Counted from the stretch's first letter, positions 21,077 to 29,835 are shown. The stretch is 64,000 nt of DNA from Mycolicibacterium monacense (GCF_010731575.1 NZ_AP022617.1:3410001-3474000), one strand, 5' to 3'. The notes: generated by a model from the letters alone, not told the origin. Translations and numbers: made by a program.

Positions 21077-21966
21077 TACCTACCCCCCTTTGGCCTGATT
21101 TCGCCCTGACTGCGCCGCGCTTTGCGCACCACCAGACCTGCTCGCACGGCCAGCGCGCCCTTCATCGCTCCGCGCAGCGGCGCCTGCCACCGGCGCGGAT
21201 ATCGATCAGACAAGAAAGTGTAGGTGCTGCGATGGTGGGCAGCCAGGTTGCGGGCCGGGTCCCGGCCGGTCGAATGCCCCTTGTCGTGGAGGATCTCCGC
21301 CGACGGCACGTACACGTTGAGCCATCCGGCCTTGCCGAGACGATCACCAAGGTCAACGTCCTCCATGTACATGAAGTACCGCTCGTCGAACCCGCCGATC
21401 TCGGCGAACGCCGCCCGGCGCAGCAGCAGGCAACTCCCCGACAACCAGCCGACGGGCCGTTCGCTGGGCTCGGCGCGGTCCTGGCGGTAGGCCGCGGTCC
21501 ACGGATTGGACTTCCAGAACGGGCCGACCACGGCGTGCATCCCGCCGCGGATCAGGCTGGGCAGGTGCCGCGCGGACGGATACACCGAACCGTCGGGGTC
21601 GCGGATCAGCGGTCCGAGCGCACCGGCCCGCGGCCACCTGTCCGCGGCCTCCAGCAGCAGATCGATGGAGCGGGGGCCCCACTGCACATCCGGGTTGGCG
21701 ACGATGAGAAATTCCGACCGTTCCGAGTCGAGCGAGGCGACCGCCCGGTTGACCGCGGTGCCGTAGCCGAGGTTGCCCCCGGTGCGCAGAAGCCGGGTGT
21801 TCGGATAGCGCTGCACTGCCTGCTCCGGCGCCCCGTCGGTGGATCCGTTGTCGGCCATGACGACCGAGACCGGCCGATCGGTGGCATGCGCCAGCGTGGC
21901 CAGGAACCGGTCGAGGTGCGGGCCCGGCGAGTACGTCACCGTGACGACGACCAACTCGTCACTCAT
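21076..21966 (-). CDS. wbbL: Rhamnosyltransferase of the arabinogalactan linker
   Basis: A 296-residue GT2 enzyme transferring rhamnose from dTDP-rhamnose to decaprenyl-PP-GlcNAc, the linker joining arabinogalactan to peptidoglycan; essential in mycobacteria. Visible are VVVTVTYSPGPHLD at the start, MADNGSTDGAPE near residue 40, and the acceptor-side motif YFMYMEDVDLGDRL near 198. It is cytosolic and membrane-associated, without true helices. It lies 47 bases after rmlD, which makes its donor, on the same strand. Corresponds to Rv3265c. Confidence 0.95.
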   Translation of the reverse strand: MSDELVVVTVTYSPGPHLDRFLATLAHATDRPVSVVMADNGSTDGAPEQAVQRYPNTRLLRTGGNLGYGTAVNRAVASLDSERSEFLIVANPDVQWGPRSIDLLLEAADRWPRAGALGPLIRDPDGSVYPSARHLPSLIRGGMHAVVGPFWKSNPWTAAYRQDRAEPSERPVGWLSGSCLLLRRAAFAEIGGFDERYFMYMEDVDLGDRLGKAGWLNVYVPSAEILHDKGHSTGRDPARNLAAHHRSTYTFLSDRYPRRWQAPLRGAMKGALAVRAGLVVRKARRSQGEIRPKGGR

Positions 21967-22013
21967 CCGGCGACCGCCCGTTCACGCAACACGGCGTAGA
22001 GGGTAGCGGCACG

Positions 22014-22877
22014 TCACCGGCTCTCGCGCAATGCCGAGACCAGGGCCTCACGCCACGGCCGGAGCGCCGTCAGGCCGCACGCCGCCGAGCCGGCGCCGGA
22101 CAGCGCCGAGTACGCGGGCCGGGGGGCCGGTCGCGGGAAGCGGTCACTGCCGACCGGTCGCACCCGCTCGGGGTCGGCGCCCACCGTCTCGAAGACCGCG
22201 CGGGCCTGGTCGAAGCGGCTGGCCTGACCGTCGTTGGCGGCGTGCAGCAGCGGTCCGCGCACTCCCCCGTCGGCGATCTCGAGCAGCGCCGCGACCAGGT
22301 CGTGCGCGCTGGTGGGTGAGCCGATCTGGTCGGCCACCACGTCGACGGTGTCCGCACCGAGTGCCTTGCGGCGCATCGCGGCAACGAAGTCGGTGCCGTC
22401 GGCGCCCGCGTAGACCCAGGCGGTCCGCACGACGTACCCGTGCGGCAGCGCGTCGAGCACCGCCCGCTCTCCGGCGAGCTTGGTGCGCCCGTAGACGCTC
22501 AGCGGCGCCGGCGCATCGTCGATCTCATAGGGGTGCGGCGACGCCACGCCGAAGTCTCCGCTGAAGACGTAATCGGTCGAGACGTGGATCAGGCCGGCGC
22601 CGACCCGCGCGCAGACGGTCGCGAGGATGCCCGGACCGACGGCGTTGACCGCGTGTGCGCGCTCGGGTTCGGCCTCGGCGCGGTCGACGTCGGTGTAGGC
22701 CGCGCAGTTGACCACCACGTCACCCGCAGCGACCGCCCGCGCGACAACGTCGGCGTCGGTGATATCGCAGTCGGCCGACGTGAGCGCCGACACGTCGCGC
22801 CCCTGCCGGCGCGCCTGAGCAGCCAGGATGCGCCCGACCATGCCGCCGGCACCGGTGATCACGAGACGTTGCGGCAT
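22014..22877 (-). CDS. rmlD: dTDP-4-dehydrorhamnose reductase
   Basis: RmlD performs the last step of dTDP-L-rhamnose synthesis. The ATG at 22877 (MPQRLVITGAGGMVG) gives 287 residues, the normal length. The Rossmann motif is at residues 7-14, the segment STDYVFSGD near 98, and the catalytic YxxxK in VYGRTKLAGE near 127. The frame is open upstream of this ATG but overlaps the divergent lcp1 gene, so the shorter start is right. First gene of the rmlD-wbbL-manB unit. Confidence 0.95.
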   Translation of the reverse strand: MPQRLVITGAGGMVGRILAAQARRQGRDVSALTSADCDITDADVVARAVAAGDVVVNCAAYTDVDRAEAEPERAHAVNAVGPGILATVCARVGAGLIHVSTDYVFSGDFGVASPHPYEIDDAPAPLSVYGRTKLAGERAVLDALPHGYVVRTAWVYAGADGTDFVAAMRRKALGADTVDVVADQIGSPTSAHDLVAALLEIADGGVRGPLLHAANDGQASRFDQARAVFETVGADPERVRPVGSDRFPRPAPRPAYSALSGAGSAACGLTALRPWREALVSALRESR

Positions 22878-22956
22878 GCGTGTGAGTTTGACACGCGGCC
22901 TGGCGCGCCGACGATCGCTACCCCGTCTGCGCTGCCCTCGCCAGTAGCCTGGGCTG

Positions 22957-24429
22957 ATGCCCTTCCGAGTCCTTCGTGCCGTCGCCGTGACGGTCACCCT
23001 TGCCGTGGTGCTCGGGACCGGTGTGGCCTGGAGCCGGATCCGGTCCTTCGAGGAGGGCATCAACCACATCAGCTCCCCGGCCCTCGGCGAAGGCGGCGAG
23101 GACGGTGCGATCGACGTCCTGCTGGTGGGGTCCGACAGCCGTACCGACGCGCACGGCAACCCGCTGTCGGAGGAAGAGCTGGCCGTGCTGCGCGCCGGCA
23201 ACGACGTGTCCACCAACACCGACACCATCATCTTGATCCGTATCCCCAACAACGGGCAGTCGGCGACGGCCATCTCGATCCCGCGCGATTCCTACGTCCA
23301 GGCCCCCGAGCTGGGCAAGATGAAGATCAACGGTGTGTACGGGTCGGTGCACCTCGAGAAGCTCAAAGAACTCGTCGAGGAGCAGGGGATGGACCCCGCC
23401 GAGGCGGAGCCGCTGGCGGTCGAAGACGGTCGCGAGGCGTTGATCAAGACGGTCGCGAACCTCACCGGGGTGACCGTCGACCACTACGCCGAGATCGGGC
23501 TGCTGGGCTTCGCGCTGATCACCGACGCCCTCGGCGGTGTCGATGTCTGCCTCAAAGAACCTGTCTACGAACCGCTTTCGGGTGCGGACTTCCCGGCCGG
23601 CTGGCAGAAACTGAACGGGCCGCAGGCGTTGAGCTTCGTGCGTCAGCGCCACGATCTGCCGCGCGGCGACCTCGACCGGGTGACCCGCCAGCAGGCGGTG
23701 ATGGCGTCGCTCGCCCACGAGGTGATCTCCAGCAAGACGCTGTCGAGCCCGGCGACGCTGAGCCGGCTGGAGGCGGCCGTGCAGCGGTCGGTGGTGCTCT
23801 CCGACGGCTGGGACATCATGGATTTCGTCGATCAGCTGCAGAAGCTGGCCGCCGGCAACGTCGCCTTCGCCACCATCCCGGTGGTGCGTGAGGACGGCTG
23901 GAGCGACGACGGTATGCAGAGTGTGGTGCGTGTCGACCCGGCGGCGGTCCAGGAGTGGGTCACGGGTCTGCTCAACGAACAGGACGAAGGCAAGACCGAG
24001 GAACTGGCCTACACACCGGACAAGACGACCGTCGAGGTCGTCAACGCCACCGACATCAACGGTCTGGCCGCTTCGGTGTCGACAGTGCTGTCGCAGAAGG
24101 GATTCACCCCCGGCGCGACCGGCAACTTCGAGGGCGGTGCCGTCACCGGCAGCCAGGTGCGGGCGGCCAAGGCCGACGATCTCGGCGCCCAAGCGGTGGC
24201 GAAGGATCTGGGCGGACTCACCGTCGTGGAGGACGGTTCCGTGGCGCCGGGCACGGTGCGGGTGGTGCTCGCCGACGACTACACCGGCCCCGGCTCCGGA
24301 CTCGACGGCACGGACCCGACGCTGCTGGCCGCCGACCCGGTCGCCACCGGGGCCACCGATCCGGCCGCACCACCGCCGCCCCCGCAGATCATCACCGCCG
24401 GTTCCGATGACCCGGAGTGTGTGAACTGA
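22957..24429 (+). CDS. lcp1: LytR-CpsA-Psr ligase (Lcp1-type)
   Basis: LCP proteins transfer lipid-linked glycans to peptidoglycan; Lcp1 attaches arabinogalactan in mycobacteria. The 490-residue protein has an N-terminal membrane helix (~7-27), an LCP domain (NTDTIILIRIP near 86, SIPRDSYVQ, KINGVYGS, and the Arg-rich FVRQRHDLPRGDLDRV near 228) and a LytR_C domain at ~355-435 (VEVVNATDINGLAASV). A Pro/Ala-rich tail follows. It is divergent from rmlD and overlaps the next gene by 13 bases. It may also attach the EPS made by the neighbouring locus, which is speculation. Confidence 0.93.
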   Translation: MPFRVLRAVAVTVTLAVVLGTGVAWSRIRSFEEGINHISSPALGEGGEDGAIDVLLVGSDSRTDAHGNPLSEEELAVLRAGNDVSTNTDTIILIRIPNNGQSATAISIPRDSYVQAPELGKMKINGVYGSVHLEKLKELVEEQGMDPAEAEPLAVEDGREALIKTVANLTGVTVDHYAEIGLLGFALITDALGGVDVCLKEPVYEPLSGADFPAGWQKLNGPQALSFVRQRHDLPRGDLDRVTRQQAVMASLAHEVISSKTLSSPATLSRLEAAVQRSVVLSDGWDIMDFVDQLQKLAAGNVAFATIPVVREDGWSDDGMQSVVRVDPAAVQEWVTGLLNEQDEGKTEELAYTPDKTTVEVVNATDINGLAASVSTVLSQKGFTPGATGNFEGGAVTGSQVRAAKADDLGAQAVAKDLGGLTVVEDGSVAPGTVRVVLADDYTGPGSGLDGTDPTLLAADPVATGATDPAAPPPPPQIITAGSDDPECVN

Positions 24430-25148
24430 CTGTCACCGCGGCACTGCTGGGCCCGCTGCTGGATTCCGACCCCGCCGGGCCGAGCATCACCTACTACGAC
24501 GACGCGACCGGCGAACGCATCGAAGTGTCCCACGTGACGCTGGCGAACTGGGCGGCCAAGACCGGCAACCTGCTTCGCGACGAACTCGGGGCGGGCCCGG
24601 CGAGCCGGGTGGCGATCCTGCTTCCCGCGCACTGGCAGACCGCGGCGGTGTTGTTCGGCCTCTGGTGGATCGGCGCCGAGGCGCTCGTGGGCGGTCCGTC
24701 GGATGTGGACGGCGCCGACCTGGCGCTGTGCACCGCCGGACGCATCGACGAGGCGGATGCCGCGGCGGGGATGGGCGAGATCGCCGTGCTGTCTCTGGAT
24801 CCGTTCGGCCGACCGGTGCCCGATCTGCCGGTCGGCGTCACCGACTACGCCACGGCGGTGCGCGTGCACGGCGACCAGATCGTCCCCGAACGCGCACCGG
24901 GCCCGGCGCTGAACGGACGCCCCGTCGACGAGGTCCTCGCGGCGGCCGGCCGGGCCGCCACCGCGGCCGGGCTCCAGCCACGGGACCGGGTGCTGTCCAC
25001 GGCCGACTGGGCCACGGCCGACGACGTGGTCGAGGGCCTGCTCGCGGTCTATGCGGTCGGCGGGTCCCTGGTACAGGTCGCACACCCGGATCCGGCCGTC
25101 CTCGAGCGGCGCCGCGCGATGGAGAAGGTCACCCGCGACCTGTGCTGA
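24417..25148 (+). CDS. TIGR03089-type protein, truncated AMP-binding-like (Rv3268-like)
   Basis: About 243 residues from a GTG inside the lcp1 end. The sequence resembles the N-terminal half of acyl-adenylating enzymes (YYDDATGERIEVSHVTLANWAAKTGNLLRDELG, RVAILLPAHWQTAAVLFGLWWIGAEAL) but stops before the catalytic ATP motifs, so adenylation is unlikely. Family members of this size occur next to lcp1 across actinobacteria; function unknown. It probably is translated with lcp1. The exact start is uncertain because of the overlap. Confidence 0.78.
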   Translation: MCELTVTAALLGPLLDSDPAGPSITYYDDATGERIEVSHVTLANWAAKTGNLLRDELGAGPASRVAILLPAHWQTAAVLFGLWWIGAEALVGGPSDVDGADLALCTAGRIDEADAAAGMGEIAVLSLDPFGRPVPDLPVGVTDYATAVRVHGDQIVPERAPGPALNGRPVDEVLAAAGRAATAAGLQPRDRVLSTADWATADDVVEGLLAVYAVGGSLVQVAHPDPAVLERRRAMEKVTRDLC

Positions 25149-25230
25149 CCCTCGCGGGTCAGCACAGCAACGGCCATTGAGTTCTAAGCCTTTTCTCAAC
25201 GTGGCCAAACAGAGTAGTGCCCGCTGAGTG

Positions 25231-25282
25231 GTAAATTCGTCTGCGACACGGCCGGCCGTCGTGTGATGCCTTGACGAGCAGA
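25231..25282 (+). promoter_or_regulatory. Leader motif pair before the small membrane gene
   Basis: GTAAATTCG (25231-25239) and TTGACGAGCAGA (25271-25282) precede the ATG at 25292. The same two words occur in the same order before the gene at 26911. The second word runs into the AGAGG ribosome binding site here. Confidence 0.35.
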
Positions 25283-25291
25283 GGTGGTTCG

Positions 25292-25618
25292 ATGACCGAA
25301 CCCGCCACCGCAGTGGTCACCCTGGTGTTGCTCGGGCTCTGGCATCTGTCCAACCGTCGCCACCCCGGGTGGCAGGTCAGCGCCGACGGCAGGTTCTTCA
25401 TCCTGTCCGGCTATCCGACGCTGATGATCGCCGTGTACTGGTTGACCACCGCCCCGAGCAACACCGCCTGGGAGTGGGCGCTCGGCAACGCGTGGACCAT
25501 CGTGGCGATGGTGTCGTTCGTCTACGGGTTCAACGCGCTCAACGCGGTCCCGCTCAGGCAGCAGTCGGTGTCCGAGGCGATCGAATCCCTCTCCCTGACC
25601 ACCGATCACACGTCCTGA
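25292..25618 (+). CDS. Small membrane protein of unknown function
   Basis: A 108-residue product with an ATG preceded by AGAGGTGG. Two or three hydrophobic segments are visible: TAVVTLVLLGLWHL (~5-20), FFILSGYPTLMIAVYWLT (~33-51) and WTIVAMVSFVYGFNAL (~68-85). No known family was recognised. It is convergent with wecB, leaving only 19 bases, and shares leader sequence with the EPS operon at 26911, which suggests common regulation with polysaccharide genes. Function not assigned. Confidence 0.65.
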   Translation: MTEPATAVVTLVLLGLWHLSNRRHPGWQVSADGRFFILSGYPTLMIAVYWLTTAPSNTAWEWALGNAWTIVAMVSFVYGFNALNAVPLRQQSVSEAIESLSLTTDHTS

Positions 25619-25637
25619 CGGCGGGCGCCGCCCCCGA

Positions 25638-26801
25638 TCAGAACCGGAATTCGGCCGGGCGCCCGTCGGTCCGTCCGAGCATCCAGGCGATCGCCGCGGC
25701 GGACCGTTCCGCTGCCCGGCCGTCCCCGAACGGATTGCCCTTCGAGACCATCGCCGTCCGCTCGTCGGGATCGTCGAGCAGGCGACAGGCGTTGCCCAGC
25801 ACCGCATCGCGATCGGTGCCGACGAGGATGGCGCACCCCGCGTCGACGGCCTCCATCCGCTCGGTGACCTCCCGCAGGACGATGACCGGAACGCCGAAGC
25901 TGGGCGCCTCCTCCTGGATACCTCCGGAGTCCGACAGCACCAGCGTGGACGCCGCGAGCGCCCCGACGAGCACCGGATACGCCAGGGGCTCGGTCACCAG
26001 CACCCGGGGATGAGCCCCGAGCACGGCCCGGACCTGTTCTGCGACGACGGGATTGGGATGAGCGGGCAGCACCACCTCGACGTCGGAGTACTTCTCGAGC
26101 AGGAGCGCGACGGCGTTCAGCACGCGGTCGAGCGGTTCACCCCAGGATTCGCGACGATGCGCCGTCACCAGCACCAGCCGGCTGGCGCCGGTCCGGGCCC
26201 GCTCGACGAACGCCGCCACGCGGGAATCGGTGACCCGCCCGCCTCGCGCGGCGATGCCGAGCACCGCGTCGATCACGGTGTTGCCGGTGACGACGATGTC
26301 GGCCGCCGGGGTGCCTTCCCGCTCGAGGTTGGCCCGCGCCCGCGCGGTCGGCGCGAGATGCAGCCGGCTGATCTGGCCGACCAGCTTGCGGTTGCCCTCC
26401 TCGGGGAACGGCGCCGCCAGGTCGTGTGAGCGCAGGCCCGCTTCGAGGTGGGCGACCGGCAGCTTCGCCCAGAAGGCGACCATCGCCGCGGCCAACACCG
26501 TCGTGGTGTCCCCCTGAACCACCACCGCCGCGGGAGTCCGCTGCTGCCAGAGCTTTTCGAGCTTCATCGTCAGCGCAGCCATGAGTTCGGCCTGACTTCC
26601 GCTGCCGCGGTCGATGCTCAGCGTGACGTCCGGTTCGAGGCCGAACGCATTCAGGGCCTGATGAACCATCGTCGGATGTTGCCCGCTGGCGACGAACACC
26701 GGCGTCATGCCCTGCGCCCGCAGGGCAGGCACCAACGGTGCCAGCTTGATGGCCTCGGGGCGGGTCCCTGCTACCAGGTGGACTTCGGTCACGCCGCCCA
26801 C
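25638..26801 (-). CDS. wecB: UDP-N-acetylglucosamine 2-epimerase (non-hydrolysing)
   Basis: A 387-residue WecB/MnaA-type enzyme interconverting UDP-GlcNAc and UDP-ManNAc. Signatures: VAGTRPEAIKLAPL at the start, GDTTTVLAAAMVAFW near 97, HLEAGLRSHDLAAPFPEEGNRKL, the TAHRRESWGEPL segment, and SDSGGIQEEAPSFG with its catalytic Glu near 290. It would supply ManNAc (or a derived sugar) to the adjoining EPS pathway. It is transcribed away from the EPS operon at 26911 across a shared 109-base promoter region. No UDP-ManNAc dehydrogenase was seen in the window. Confidence 0.92.
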   Translation of the reverse strand: MGGVTEVHLVAGTRPEAIKLAPLVPALRAQGMTPVFVASGQHPTMVHQALNAFGLEPDVTLSIDRGSGSQAELMAALTMKLEKLWQQRTPAAVVVQGDTTTVLAAAMVAFWAKLPVAHLEAGLRSHDLAAPFPEEGNRKLVGQISRLHLAPTARARANLEREGTPAADIVVTGNTVIDAVLGIAARGGRVTDSRVAAFVERARTGASRLVLVTAHRRESWGEPLDRVLNAVALLLEKYSDVEVVLPAHPNPVVAEQVRAVLGAHPRVLVTEPLAYPVLVGALAASTLVLSDSGGIQEEAPSFGVPVIVLREVTERMEAVDAGCAILVGTDRDAVLGNACRLLDDPDERTAMVSKGNPFGDGRAAERSAAAIAWMLGRTDGRPAEFRF

Positions 26802-26824
26802 TATGCCGGATTCAGTGAAGTGTT

Positions 26825-26893
26825 GTAAATTCGCTTAGCAAAGTGCAGGCTGTTCTCGGCGGACATCGGCCGCCGTCCCGGTTGACGAGCAGA
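26825..26893 (+). promoter_or_regulatory. Leader motif pair before the first EPS operon
   Basis: GTAAATTCG (26825-26833) and TTGACGAGCAGA (26882-26893) lie between wecB and the divergent EPS operon, in the same order as at 25231-25282 but 17 bases further apart. Confidence 0.35.
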
Positions 26894-26910
26894 AATGGCA
26901 GGTTTACACG

Positions 26911-27771
26911 GTGTTCGCCCATGTGTTGCTCGCAGTCTCGACACTTTTGTACGCTGTCGGGCTGATTCTGCAAAGCATGGCTGCTCGCCGTACTCGTCTC
27001 AGCAACACCATTGAGTTGAGCATCGTGAAGCGCCTCGCGGCCGACCGGAGTTACGCCGCCGGGCTGGCCGCCCAGGTCGCCGGCTTCCTGCTGGCCTTCT
27101 TCGCCCGCGAAACGCTGCCGGTGTACCTGGTCCAGGCCGCCGCCTGCGCCGCGGTCGGCGTCGCGGCGGTGCTGGGCGCAGTCGTGCTGGGGTGGCGGGT
27201 GACCCGCCCGGAGATGGCCGTGCTCGCCGTGCTGACGGTCGCACTGGTGCTGCTCGCGGGCGCCGCCGAACCGTCCCGGGTCGCCTCGGTGCCACCGGCC
27301 ACGGGCTGGGTGCTCGCCGCGGTGCTGGCCGCCTGCGCCGCTCTCGCGCCGACGGCCTGGCGAGCCCGGGGCGCGGTGCCCCTGGCCGGTCTCGCCGGGG
27401 CGGCGTTCGCCGTCCTCGCCGTGGCGAGTCGCCCGCTGCCGTCCCTTGATTGGACGGCGCTGCCGCTGCACCCACTGGCGTGGCTGGCGCTGGTATCCGC
27501 CGCCGCAGGCCAGGTCCTGCTGGCCGCGGCACTGCAGCGTGGGTCGACGACATCGGCAGGCGCGGCGATGGACGCCGTGACCATGGTGGTCGCCGCGGTG
27601 GCCGGGCTCGCACTGGTCGGCGATCAGATCACCGACGGCCGGACGGGGTGGTTGATCGCCGGGTTGATCCTCATCGTCGCCGGTGTGCTGGCCATGGGCC
27701 GGGTCGGCACCGTCGTCACCGAGGACGACCGGCACACCGACGCCCGAGTCCCCGAGTGGAGACCCGTATGA
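26911..27771 (+). CDS. Multi-pass membrane protein, DMT/EamA-like
   Basis: A GTG-started 286-residue product with about nine membrane helices, Ala/Val/Leu-rich throughout, resembling drug/metabolite transporter-superfamily proteins (for example AAALQRGSTTSAGAAMDAVTMVVAAVAGL, here quoted only in part: AAALQRGSTTSAGAA). It is the first gene of a five-gene plus-strand unit with deacetylase, beta-helix protein and two glycosyltransferases; its stop overlaps the deacetylase start (ATGA). A role in exporting or flipping a sugar precursor is possible but not shown by the sequence. Confidence 0.7.
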   Translation: MFAHVLLAVSTLLYAVGLILQSMAARRTRLSNTIELSIVKRLAADRSYAAGLAAQVAGFLLAFFARETLPVYLVQAAACAAVGVAAVLGAVVLGWRVTRPEMAVLAVLTVALVLLAGAAEPSRVASVPPATGWVLAAVLAACAALAPTAWRARGAVPLAGLAGAAFAVLAVASRPLPSLDWTALPLHPLAWLALVSAAAGQVLLAAALQRGSTTSAGAAMDAVTMVVAAVAGLALVGDQITDGRTGWLIAGLILIVAGVLAMGRVGTVVTEDDRHTDARVPEWRPV

Positions 27772-28721
27772 CGAACGTCCTCCCCGTGGCCAGCGTGTCG
27801 TTCGACCTCGACAACGTCTGGTCGTTCCTCAAGACCCACGGCGATCCCTCCTGGGAGTCCCGGCCCAGCTACCTGAAGACCGCGACACCGCGGATCGTCG
27901 AGTTCCTCGGCGAGATGAACCTTCGGTCAACCGTTTTCGTCATCGGTGCGGATGCCGCCCGCGACGACGGCGCCGAGTCGGTGCGCGCGTTCGCCGCCGC
28001 CGGACACGAGATCGGCAATCACTCCTACGAACACGAACCGTGGCTGCATCGCTACCGTGCCGACGAACTCGCCGCCGAGATCGATCGCACCCACTCGGCG
28101 ATCGTCACGGCCGGCGCACCGGCACCCACCGGGTTCCGCGGTCCCGGTTACAGCACCAGCCCCACGCTGGAACGTCTGCTCGTCGAACGCGGATACACCT
28201 ACGACGCCAGCACCTTTCCCACCTGGATCGGCCCGCTCGCACGCGCACATCACCTGCGCACCGCGCAGCTGAGCGCAGAACAGCGGGAAGAACGCGCAGA
28301 CCTCTTCGGCGGGGTGGACCGGGCGTTGCTGCCCTTGCGGCCCCACCGGACCCCGAGCGGGATCGCCGAACTGCCCGTCACCACCATGCCGCTGCTGCGG
28401 CTCCCGATCCACGGGTCCTATCTGATGCAGCTGTACTCGCTGTCCCCCAGGGTGGCTCGGCTGTACTTCGCCACCGCCGTCCGGCTCTGCCGGGTGCGCC
28501 ACGTCGGCATGACGATGCTGTTGCACCCCACCGACCTGCTCGACCGCCGCGACGCGCCGGCACTCGACTTCTTTCCCGGCATGGCCGTACCGGCCCGCGA
28601 GAAGTACGCGTTCATGCAGTGGGTGATGGCGACGATGCAGCGCCACTTCACCGTGCTCGGAACGCGGGACCACGTCATCAATGCGCTCGAGGCGGGAAGT
28701 ATCCATGCGCCGGCGGCGTGA
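27768..28721 (+). CDS. Polysaccharide deacetylase (NodB-homology, CE4)
   Basis: A 317-residue protein of the carbohydrate esterase 4 fold. Motif 1 is SFDLDN near residue 10 with the metal-binding Asp, motif 2 is HSYEHE near 85 with both His ligands, motif 3 is GFRGPGY near 120, and motif 5 is MLLHPTDL near 255. These enzymes remove N-acetyl groups from GlcNAc- or ManNAc-containing glycans. There is no signal peptide, so it acts in the cytosol or on a lipid-linked precursor, unlike secreted PgaB-type enzymes. Translationally coupled to the genes on both sides. Confidence 0.85.
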   Translation: MTNVLPVASVSFDLDNVWSFLKTHGDPSWESRPSYLKTATPRIVEFLGEMNLRSTVFVIGADAARDDGAESVRAFAAAGHEIGNHSYEHEPWLHRYRADELAAEIDRTHSAIVTAGAPAPTGFRGPGYSTSPTLERLLVERGYTYDASTFPTWIGPLARAHHLRTAQLSAEQREERADLFGGVDRALLPLRPHRTPSGIAELPVTTMPLLRLPIHGSYLMQLYSLSPRVARLYFATAVRLCRVRHVGMTMLLHPTDLLDRRDAPALDFFPGMAVPAREKYAFMQWVMATMQRHFTVLGTRDHVINALEAGSIHAPAA

Positions 28722-29835
28722 CCCCCGGCGGCGCAGGCGGATGCCCACCGCACCGGTGACGGCGATTGTGGTGGCCGGCGTGGTGGCGGCAGCCCTGGCG
28801 GTGGTGGGCGTTCAGGCGGCCCACAGCGCCGGGCCCGACGAAACCGCCTCGCTGCAGGCGCAATTCGACCGGCTCCAGCCCGGGGAAACCATCCGGCTCG
28901 ACCGGCGGGAGTACTTCCACGGGGGCGTTCTCCGCGTCACGGTGCCCGGGGTCCGGATCGAGGGCAACGGGGCGACGCTGGCCGCGACGAACGCGGCGGC
29001 CTCGGCGGTGCAGATCGACGCGCCCGGCGTGAGCGTGTCCGACGTGACGCTGAGCGCACCCACCGACGGTCCCCGTCTCGGCGGTCTCGACCACCACAAG
29101 CTCGTGCTCGCCGGTGACGACGTCTCACTCACCGACGTGACGGTCGACGGGTCGGCCGCCGCCGGGGTGTTCGTCGACGGCGCCGACGGCTTCCGGCTCA
29201 CCCGCGTCACCGTCCGCGACACCCTCGCCGACGGGATCCACATGACCGGCGGCGCCACCAACGGTCGGCTCGACAATCCGAGGACCCAACGCACCGGCGA
29301 CGACGGCGTCGCCGTGGTCTCCTACGGCACCGACAGACCCTGTGCCGGGATCACCATCACCACACCCGTCGTCGAGGGAACCCGGTGGGGCCGCGGCATC
29401 TCGGTCGTCGGCGGCCGTGACGTGTGGATCCGTGACATCGCGGTGTCCCGGACCAACGGCGCCGGGCTGTACATCGCGTCCGAAGGCGCACCGTATTTCA
29501 CCGACTCCGTCAGCGGAGTGCGTGTCACCGGGGGCACGATCACCGCGGCGAACACCGATCCCGCGGTGGTGCACGGCGCGGTGCTGGTCTATTCGGGCAA
29601 CACGGGCCAATCGGTCAGCGACGTCGCGATCTCTGACCTGACCATCGCCGCGACACCGCCGACCGCACAGCGCACCATCGGCGTGGTGGCCCAGCGCGGC
29701 ACCGTCGACGCCATCACATTCGCCGGTATCCAGTTGCGCGACAACGCTGTCCGCCCCCTGCTGGTCGATGCGGCCGCGGGAACCGTTCAGACCTCCGACT
29801 TCACCGTCGATGGCAAACCGGTCGATGTCCGTTGA
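28705..29835 (+). CDS. Membrane-anchored right-handed beta-helix protein (pectate-lyase-like fold)
   Basis: The ATG at 28705, 17 bases inside the deacetylase end and preceded by GGCGGGAAG, gives 376 residues. A very basic N-terminus and a hydrophobic segment (~22-42) make a signal anchor, then the chain is built of short beta-turn repeats rich in Gly, Asp and Val (VRIEGNGATLAAT, VSDVTLSAP, VSLTDVTVDGS, ISDLTIAATP), the pattern of polysaccharide lyases, epimerases and glycosidases. Catalytic residues cannot be fixed. In EPS loci such proteins trim or modify the polymer outside the membrane, so an EPS lyase or epimerase is the best guess. Confidence 0.75.
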   Translation: MRRRRDPRRRRRMPTAPVTAIVVAGVVAAALAVVGVQAAHSAGPDETASLQAQFDRLQPGETIRLDRREYFHGGVLRVTVPGVRIEGNGATLAATNAAASAVQIDAPGVSVSDVTLSAPTDGPRLGGLDHHKLVLAGDDVSLTDVTVDGSAAAGVFVDGADGFRLTRVTVRDTLADGIHMTGGATNGRLDNPRTQRTGDDGVAVVSYGTDRPCAGITITTPVVEGTRWGRGISVVGGRDVWIRDIAVSRTNGAGLYIASEGAPYFTDSVSGVRVTGGTITAANTDPAVVHGAVLVYSGNTGQSVSDVAISDLTIAATPPTAQRTIGVVAQRGTVDAITFAGIQLRDNAVRPLLVDAAAGTVQTSDFTVDGKPVDVR

